From CAZVYN01 sp964631125 (GTDB taxonomy: Bacteria; Eisenbacteria; RBG-16-71-46; CAIMUX01), in assembly GCA_964631125.1 (NCBI GenBank), contig CAZVYN010000105.1:1-11056 (forward strand): DNA of 11,056 nucleotides, given 5' to 3'. Shown in pieces: positions 5,609-11,056 of the stretch. How positions within the stretch are numbered: the first letter of the stretch is position 1; each line of letters starts with the position of its first letter. The notes under the pieces are model-generated. The model made no database searches, was not told the DNA's origin, and worked only from the letters and a program-made list of their open reading frames with translations. The position numbers and the translations under genes are program-made.

Positions 5609-7375
5609 CTACCTCTGTTCCAACCGTTCCGGATAGAGCCGCACGCGATCTCGACGCGCTGCCGCTTTCACGACCTCGGCCATGCGCGCGTCGATTCCCA
5701 GCAACCGAACCTCGCGCTGCGCCAAGATGAGCCCGGTTTCGCGATTCAGCGGCTGTTCTGGTAGCCGACGGATGACACGAACTACCACGAGATCGCCAGA
5801 CTCGCCAGACTTGATCGGCCCCGCGATGCCTCCTTCCGGGACACTCGAAGTCGCGGCCAACCATTCTCCCCACTCCGGTGGATCGGTCCGCTTGCCGGCG
5901 TCCAGAAGCTCCGTGGTTCGCACGAAAACCTCGCCGTCCGCTGCGTCCGAAATTTGTTCGGCTTCTCGAAGCCACGCAGCCGGCGATCCAGCGGCGCGCA
6001 CCCGGTCGGCGAAGTCGAACGCGGCGGCGGCGGCGTCTCGTGGAAACGTCACAGCCGCGAGTTCGACTCGCTCGGGGAGCTTCCAGCGGGCCGGATCCAG
6101 ATCATAGAGCGACTCGGCTTGGGCTGGCGTCGCTCGCACGGTCGGAAGCAGAGCGTGGTCGTGATATCGATCGAGCAAGACATCAGCTCGGATCTGTTGT
6201 GCTGTTTCCTTCCACTCCGGCGACTTTGTGAGTCCCAGTACTTCGGAATCCGGTGCAACGAGCAGCCGATCGATCAGAGTCTGCATTTCGTGCCGCAACC
6301 GAGGACCGGGCTCGCTGATCGGCCAGAAGCGCACATCAAAACTGTCCAGAAGGCGCGCACCCTCCTCGGCGGTGACGCCTACGCCGTCTATCGAGAAGAG
6401 CACGAGATCTCGGTCTTCGGACGCCACGAGCCAGAAAGGACCTCGCGCCTCCCAGCGATCGGGCCGCTGCTGACCCGGCGCAGCCAATCGCAGCGAGTCG
6501 AGATGCGCGCGAACAGCGCGGACGAGTGCTGGATAGTTCTCCGGATGTATCTCGAGTTTGTGGGCGTGGCGCAGACTGTCGCGCCTGGCGAAGAGCCAAT
6601 CGCGATACCGCATCGTGCGGACGACCTCGCGAGTTTGGGCGCGCAGCCCCGGCTTCGAGTCGAGGTCCAGCGGGCGGTACTCGTGGGCGTGCACGATCCA
6701 TGCTCCGCGCGCGGTCGCGATCGGAGCGCTCCGCGCCCCGGGTGGGAGATCGTCGAGAAAGACAGCGCGCATCACGCGCAGCGGGAACGTAGCCGGCGCG
6801 CGCCACCCGAGGTCTGGGCCCTGTCGCTGACGCGGGTGGCCCTCGAATCGTTCGTACGCCTGTGCGAAGCTCGCTCCTCGCGTCAGGAAGGCGGCGCAGG
6901 ATTCTCCGACGGCGATCGTCTCCATCTGAATTGCTTCGGCGCGCACCTCCCGCGCGAATCGCTCGACGGCGGCCGCATAGAGGATGGAGTCGGGTCGCCA
7001 GGAAGCGCGCAGTCGGTCATGGTAATCCTCCATGCGCTGAAGTTCGATCCGCGTACGGATCTTGCGTTCGTCGGCCGGAGGAAGCGCGGGGATCGCGCGC
7101 TCCGCCTCGGCGACGAGGATCTCGCGGTCGACGACGGTGCGGAGGAAACGCTGGCGGTCCTCGAGTTTGGCGCGCTGCCAGCGGCCTTCGCCGTGGGTGC
7201 GGTCGTAGGCCTCGGCGAGTTCGGTGCGGGTCCAGCTCCAGTCGGGGCCCTGGGCGACGAGGTCGGGATCGCCCGAGCAGCCGGACGAGAAGAGTCCGCC
7301 GACCAACCCTGCGAGCAGGAACGCGAGGCGCGCGACGGACGCGGGCGGCCGTACTCTCGAGGGCTCCGGTTTCAC
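5609..7375 (-). CDS. Parvulin/SurA-like peptidyl-prolyl isomerase, probable lipoprotein, two degenerate parvulin domains
   Basis: This 588-residue protein starts at GTG 7375, three bases after the transketolase stop. The start is supported by a signal sequence beginning there: Arg-rich n-region, LAFLLAGLVGGLF, then SSGC with Cys33 as a likely lipidation site. Residues ~40-130 look like the helical SurA-type N-terminal region (RQRFLRTVVDREILVAEAER). Residues ~143-233 match a parvulin domain: GASFAQAYERF, GPDLGWRAP, MRAVFLDDLPPGARSAPI, ARGAWIVHAHEYRP. A second, weaker parvulin-like unit covers ~433-537 (ERVELAAVTFPRDA, SVPEGGIAGPI, DLVVVRVIRRLPE). Helical parts follow each. The role would be chaperone and/or prolyl isomerase for outer-membrane or exported proteins, on the periplasmic side. 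Both domains are divergent, so chaperone action without isomerase activity is possible. No good Shine-Dalgarno site precedes the GTG, which suggests coupling to the gene upstream. Confidence 0.82.
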   Translation of the reverse strand: MKPEPSRVRPPASVARLAFLLAGLVGGLFSSGCSGDPDLVAQGPDWSWTRTELAEAYDRTHGEGRWQRAKLEDRQRFLRTVVDREILVAEAERAIPALPPADERKIRTRIELQRMEDYHDRLRASWRPDSILYAAAVERFAREVRAEAIQMETIAVGESCAAFLTRGASFAQAYERFEGHPRQRQGPDLGWRAPATFPLRVMRAVFLDDLPPGARSAPIATARGAWIVHAHEYRPLDLDSKPGLRAQTREVVRTMRYRDWLFARRDSLRHAHKLEIHPENYPALVRAVRAHLDSLRLAAPGQQRPDRWEARGPFWLVASEDRDLVLFSIDGVGVTAEEGARLLDSFDVRFWPISEPGPRLRHEMQTLIDRLLVAPDSEVLGLTKSPEWKETAQQIRADVLLDRYHDHALLPTVRATPAQAESLYDLDPARWKLPERVELAAVTFPRDAAAAAFDFADRVRAAGSPAAWLREAEQISDAADGEVFVRTTELLDAGKRTDPPEWGEWLAATSSVPEGGIAGPIKSGESGDLVVVRVIRRLPEQPLNRETGLILAQREVRLLGIDARMAEVVKAAARRDRVRLYPERLEQR

Positions 7376-7378
7376 CGA

Positions 7379-9730
7379 CTACCCGAGCAGATCGCGCAGA
7401 CGGGAGTGACGTCTGTCCCGGTCGGTGACGAAGCGTTCGATGCCCTTCAGGATCCACTCGGTGCTGAGGTGGGCTTCGTCCATGACTTCGTCGACGGTGC
7501 CGCCGGTGCGCCAGCGGTCGTCGAAGTCGGGGGTGACGGCGTATTCCCAGCCGATGCGGTGGGGGATCCAGTCGGCCATGGCGCGGCGCGCGCGGTTGGA
7601 GATGACCATCGAGTCGTACCAGTCGACGTCGGGCAGCACACGATCACGCCACGCGCTGTTCTGCAGCGCCCAGAGTTGTGGGGAGACGATGGAGACGATG
7701 CGCAGGTCGAGGCCGGCCTCGTCGATCTTCGGCAGCGCGTTGATCAGGTTGTAGGTCGGCATGGTGCCGGAGACGAGGACGGTGCCGTGCTTCGGGCGTC
7801 CGCTCTTCGGCGCGCGGATCAAGTAGGCGCCGCGCGCGGCGTCCCAGTGCGGATCGATGCCGAGCGCGGCGCGATCGGGGATCGTCACCGCGGGGCGGGT
7901 GAGATGCAGCGCGAGGATGGCGCGACCGGTCGCGAGACCGGCGGCGAGCAGCACCGGCGCTTCGTTCATCTCCCACGGATGCAGGTCGATGGTGTGTCCG
8001 TCGGGGAAGAGCTGCGTGACGTACGGCTCGTAGATGCCGAAGTGCGTGCGGCTATCGTCGGCGGTCTCGGGGCCGGAGTGTCCGGCCACCCAGATGACGC
8101 GTCCGACCTTGATCTCCGAATCCTGCTCGACCTGACTGAAGAGGCGCATCGGGCCGTACTTGAGGTAGCTGAACGAACCGTAGGTCGAGCAGACGCCGCC
8201 GAGTCCGTCCCACTCCTCGAACGGCTTCTCCGAGAAGTTCACGCAGGCGATGCCGACCGCCATGCCGGAGTTGGTGAACTCCGTGATCTGCTGCGGCAGG
8301 ACCGTGCCTTCGACATTGGTGTTGCGGTCGTACTTGCCCCAACCCTTCGTCTCGCCGAACCCTTCGCCGAAGCCGGCCAGGTTCGTTGATTCCGCGAGGT
8401 CGGCGGAAAGTCCCAGGAAGAGCGGGCGGCCATACTTCTCTTTGCCCCAACTGTTGACCCAGGCGCCCCAGCGACCGAAGCCGGTGCGATTGGGATGCTT
8501 CTCGCCTGGCTGGCCCCACATCTCCGCGGGGTAGCTCTTCGCATCGGTCAGCGCCGGGTCCTTCCAGGGATTGCGCCCGGTGTCCAAGCGGAAGGTCGAG
8601 GTCTTCTGCGGCACCGAATCGCCGAGGCGCACGAGCGTGTCGGTCAAGTAATCCACGAGCGCCTGATCCTGGTGCAGCACCTCGGCCACCTTGCGCAGGT
8701 TGGTCTCGGCCTGTTGGCGGAACGCGGCGGGATCCTTCGGCGGAAGTTCGCCGAATCCCGCGAAGTCGACGCCGTACTTCTCCGCAAACGGACGCTTGGT
8801 CTCCCAATAGATCTCGGAGTTCGGCGCGTGCGGCGAACCGTGGCTCTTGAAGTCGTACTTCAGATAGTCGCGCCCCTTGCGCGTCTTGAAGTAGAAAACG
8901 CGCGGCACGCCGGTGCTCTCACCGTGGACCAGCTCGACCAGCCCCGCGTTGACGTCTTCCCAGGCGCTGCCGTTGTCGACGCCGATGACGCGCCAGCCGT
9001 ACGGCGCGAACCAGTCGCGCGGCGTTCCGGGGATCACGCTGGAGACGGCGTGGCTGTCGATGCCGAAGTCGTTCCAGTCCAGCAGATAGACCAAGTTGTC
9101 GAGGCCGAGCCCCCAGGCCGAGTTGCGCACCTCGTGCGTGGCGCCGGTGGTCGCGCCGCCTTCGCCCTCGCAGGCGAAGACCTTGACTTCACCCGCGCCG
9201 GCTCGCTTCAGCGCCATCGCTTCTCCGGCGGCGGCGGGACTGCCATGACCCGAGGGACCAGTGTTGAACTTGAAGAAGAGGGTCTTGCCTTCCATCTCGG
9301 CATGCCCCGGCAGGCCGCCGCGACGGCGGAAGGTGAGCAGGTCTTCCCAGAGGACGATCCGCTCGGGCGGGATGTGATAGCGAGGATCCTGGGTCTGCTG
9401 ATGCTTCACCCGCATCGCCTCGGCCAGGACCGGCAACGTCGCGTAGACCAACGGCGCCGTGTGACCGGCGACCAACACGAAGCGATCGCCGTTGCGTTTC
9501 TCGGGATGGCGGATGTCCCAACGCATGACGTCGCCCAACAGCGTCGTGACGAGCGCATGCACCTTCGACCGCGAACCGCCCGGATGCCCGCTCTGGCGGT
9601 AGTTCAGCATCATGTCGATGAACTGGTCGATCAGGTCTTTCGTCTTCTCCCAGTGCGCGAAGTGCTGTTGGTTCGCGCGCAGCAACTCGGCGGCGCGGGC
9701 CGTCGTCGGTTGGGTCAGGGAGTCGCTCAC
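7379..9730 (-). CDS. Transketolase-family ThDP enzyme, long divergent form
   Basis: I choose GTG 9730, giving 783 residues, because AGAGGA lies 6 bases upstream. The frame stays open 63 codons further, but that part is Arg/Pro/Ser-rich and overlaps the end of the preceding gene. The transketolase order is clear: SGHPGG (47-52), His90 in VLVAGHTAPL, GPSGHG (158-163), a cofactor motif GEGG with THE (189-200) ending in LDWND (Asn220), then LSADLAEST (441-449), the pyrimidine-domain Glu484 in ITEFTNSGMAVGIA, AGHSGPETADDSRTH (His551, His563), and a C-terminal domain from ~645. Transketolases move two-carbon units between sugar phosphates in the cytosolic pentose phosphate pathway. The usual GDG magnesium/ThDP motif is GEG here, and the protein is about 100 residues longer than standard enzymes, mainly between ~290 and 440. 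Substrate may differ. It is probably co-transcribed with its neighbours. Confidence 0.88.
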   Translation of the reverse strand: MSDSLTQPTTARAAELLRANQQHFAHWEKTKDLIDQFIDMMLNYRQSGHPGGSRSKVHALVTTLLGDVMRWDIRHPEKRNGDRFVLVAGHTAPLVYATLPVLAEAMRVKHQQTQDPRYHIPPERIVLWEDLLTFRRRGGLPGHAEMEGKTLFFKFNTGPSGHGSPAAAGEAMALKRAGAGEVKVFACEGEGGATTGATHEVRNSAWGLGLDNLVYLLDWNDFGIDSHAVSSVIPGTPRDWFAPYGWRVIGVDNGSAWEDVNAGLVELVHGESTGVPRVFYFKTRKGRDYLKYDFKSHGSPHAPNSEIYWETKRPFAEKYGVDFAGFGELPPKDPAAFRQQAETNLRKVAEVLHQDQALVDYLTDTLVRLGDSVPQKTSTFRLDTGRNPWKDPALTDAKSYPAEMWGQPGEKHPNRTGFGRWGAWVNSWGKEKYGRPLFLGLSADLAESTNLAGFGEGFGETKGWGKYDRNTNVEGTVLPQQITEFTNSGMAVGIACVNFSEKPFEEWDGLGGVCSTYGSFSYLKYGPMRLFSQVEQDSEIKVGRVIWVAGHSGPETADDSRTHFGIYEPYVTQLFPDGHTIDLHPWEMNEAPVLLAAGLATGRAILALHLTRPAVTIPDRAALGIDPHWDAARGAYLIRAPKSGRPKHGTVLVSGTMPTYNLINALPKIDEAGLDLRIVSIVSPQLWALQNSAWRDRVLPDVDWYDSMVISNRARRAMADWIPHRIGWEYAVTPDFDDRWRTGGTVDEVMDEAHLSTEWILKGIERFVTDRDRRHSRLRDLLG

Positions 9731-9736
9731 GTCGAA

Positions 9737-9742
9737 TCCTCT
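9737..9742 (-). promoter_or_regulatory. Ribosome binding site AGAGGA for the transketolase-family gene
   Basis: AGAGGA on the - strand, 6 bases before GTG 9730, decides the start. It rules against the 63-codon N-terminal extension to 9919, which has unusual composition and would overlap the upstream gene by more than 100 bases. Confidence 0.7.
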
Positions 9743-9800
9743 CGCTCGAATGGGGATGGGGGACAAGGACGCGCGAGGTTGGCATAGCCCTCCAGAGAGG

Positions 9801-11056
9801 TCAAGGAAGCGGGCCGGCCTGTGGGTGACCGGCTTGCTGTCCTTCGTCGCCCGCGGCCGAGAGCGCGAGGGCGAGCGACATTCCCAAGGCGAGACCGACC
9901 CCGTGATGGCCGAGCGCACCCTCGAAGCAACCGTGGAGCGCGGCGAGCGCGAAGGCGCCGAAACCGCCCACCAGCCAGAGTGCGCGCCGCGATCCCGCCT
10001 CCGCGGTCAGGCAATGACGCAGCCCGCCGCGCATCCGCCGCAGGCACAGCATCGCGAAAACCGCGGCGACGGCGGCGCCGAGCAGTCCCATCTCGGCCAG
10101 GAGTTGCAGCGGAATCGAGTCTGGATCGAGCTGACCGGGACCGATGCCGAGCAGCGGTCGCTCGCTCCAGGCCGAGAGGGCCCCGACGGCGGGGCGGCTC
10201 GCAGGACTCGGAGACGCGGCGCTCTCGGCGAGGCCGTTCCCCCCGAGCGCGGAGAGGCTGAGCGCCGCGCCGAGGACAGCGGCGGCGCTTCCCGCCGGGA
10301 TGCGCAGCGACCGGAGAGTCGCGACGCGTCCGCTCACCCAGATCAATCCAACCAGGAGCACCGCCACCGCCAGGGCCGCGCCGCGGGAGCCGGTCGCGAA
10401 CACTCCGAGCGCCAGGATCCCCACACCCACGAGCCGCAGATCGAAGACGGCCCACCGGTTGCGCAGCCAACGGACTCGGCCGGCGCGATCCGGGTCGAGG
10501 CGCCTCTGCTCGGCCGCCGACGCCGCGCCGGCGACCGCGACGAGCAGGACGATCTCGAAGTAGAGGGCGGCAGTGTTCGCTGTCGCGAACGTCCCCGCCC
10601 AGCGCGAGCGCACGCCGCCGTCCGTGGCCCAATCCGGCCAGAGGAGATCGCAGAGCACGAGCATCGCGCCGATCGACGCCCCGAAGGCGAGACCGTCCGC
10701 GAGCGCGCGCCGCGGCGTGTTCCGCGAACTCCCGAGGATCGATCCGGCGGCGAGGAAGACGCCGACCTGCAACGCCAACCTGGCGGCGAAGCGGGTCGAA
10801 TCGCTCCGGCCCTGATCTCCGACCGCCCAGACGGCGGAGAGGAAGACGGTCGCGACCCACGCCAGTGCGGTCCACGTCAGCGCCGCGCCGAAGAAAGGCG
10901 CGCGACGGCTCTCCTCGGGCCCCGTCCGGCGGAGCAGCCAGCGTGCGCACCCGGCGAGGATGACCGCCGCCGCCGCCAACTCCACCAGCGTGACGGTCAA
11001 GTCCCCGCCCAGGCGGGCGGGGAGCGGCGCACGCAACAGGGGCAGGTCGAAGGGGA
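9801..11056 (-). CDS. O-antigen ligase / Wzy-like polytopic membrane protein, 5'-truncated
   Basis: The frame is open to the right edge (PFDLPL precedes a TTG at 11036), so the true start probably lies outside the window; 418 residues are visible. Numbered from that TTG, many hydrophobic segments (about ten or more likely membrane helices) carry the O-antigen ligase/polymerase signatures: RWAGTFATANTAALYFE (145-161), ATGSRGAALAV (214-224), RPLLGIGPGQ (293-302), LAEMGLLG (313-320). Such proteins join or polymerise lipid-linked glycans on the periplasmic face of the inner membrane. The periplasmic loop between GIGPGQ and LAEMGLLG is very short and reads DPDSIPLQL where the family usually has an HN-containing stretch, so the expected catalytic His seems to be absent. 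The specific role (ligase, polymerase or other) is unknown. It ends 70 bases before the transketolase-family start on the same strand. The overlapping 407-codon frame is Arg-rich and not a gene. Confidence 0.8.
   Translation of the reverse strand, partial: PFDLPLLRAPLPARLGGDLTVTLVELAAAAVILAGCARWLLRRTGPEESRRAPFFGAALTWTALAWVATVFLSAVWAVGDQGRSDSTRFAARLALQVGVFLAAGSILGSSRNTPRRALADGLAFGASIGAMLVLCDLLWPDWATDGGVRSRWAGTFATANTAALYFEIVLLVAVAGAASAAEQRRLDPDRAGRVRWLRNRWAVFDLRLVGVGILALGVFATGSRGAALAVAVLLVGLIWVSGRVATLRSLRIPAGSAAAVLGAALSLSALGGNGLAESAASPSPASRPAVGALSAWSERPLLGIGPGQLDPDSIPLQLLAEMGLLGAAVAAVFAMLCLRRMRGGLRHCLTAEAGSRRALWLVGGFGAFALAALHGCFEGALGHHGVGLALGMSLALALSAAGDEGQQAGHPQAGPLP

Noticed and set aside
5954..8389. 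811-codon + strand open frame antisense to the foldase and transketolase-family genes
   Set aside because: The opposite strand encodes two recognisable proteins. This frame crosses their junction, has no domain signature and is explained by GC-rich third positions that remove antisense stops.
8495..9787. 430-codon + strand open frame
   Set aside because: It lies wholly antisense to the transketolase-family gene, with no motif and composition typical of a GC shadow.
9731..9919. 63-codon N-terminal extension of the transketolase-family protein
   Set aside because: It has Arg/Pro/Ser-rich noise composition and overlaps the end of the upstream gene. GTG 9730 has a well-spaced AGAGGA site.
9727..10950. 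407-codon - strand frame overlapping the ligase-like gene
   Set aside because: It is extremely Arg-rich with no hydrophobic segments, while the alternative frame gives clear membrane helices and family motifs.

Overview
The window is GC-rich DNA, roughly two-thirds G+C by eye, from a Gram-negative bacterium that I cannot name. The Gram-negative assignment rests on two lipoprotein-type signals, a parvulin/SurA-like periplasmic foldase and an O-antigen-ligase-type membrane protein. A TPR-fused alkaline-phosphatase-superfamily lipoprotein, a PA-domain M28-like protein and unassignable secreted proteins suggest an environmental, probably uncultivated lineage of the Acidobacteria / Eisenbacteria / Gemmatimonadota / Myxococcota kind. 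That placement is inference only. Nothing here looks mobile: I see no transposase, integrase, CRISPR array, tRNA or rRNA.

Left part (1-2362, + strand). An M28-type peptidase homologue with an inserted PA domain runs in from the left edge. Its fold signatures are readable, but most expected zinc ligands appear to be substituted, so it looks like a pseudo-peptidase. After a 221-base spacer with short palindromes comes a 217-residue Sec-secreted, cysteine-free protein of unknown function. It ends in two consecutive perfect hairpins, the second followed by TTTT, which separate it from a convergent gene.

Middle (2363-5608). On the - strand lies a 775-residue lipoprotein-like, TPR-fused member of the sulfatase/alkaline-phosphatase superfamily with Thr in place of the formylglycine Cys. 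A possible 47-codon ORF sits directly upstream. It has a strong Shine-Dalgarno site and an 8-C run, and its stop codon overlaps the lipoprotein start as ATGA. Divergently, on the + strand, is a small secreted protein with 14 cysteines in the mature part.

Right part (5609-11056, - strand). Three co-oriented genes, read right to left, form a probable operon: an O-antigen-ligase-like membrane protein cut by the right edge, a long divergent transketolase-family enzyme, and a lipoprotein with two degenerate parvulin domains. The last two are 3 nt apart. I do not see a single coherent new system. The points most worth a second look are the M28 pseudoenzyme, the coupled small ORF with its homopolymer, and the 14-Cys protein.
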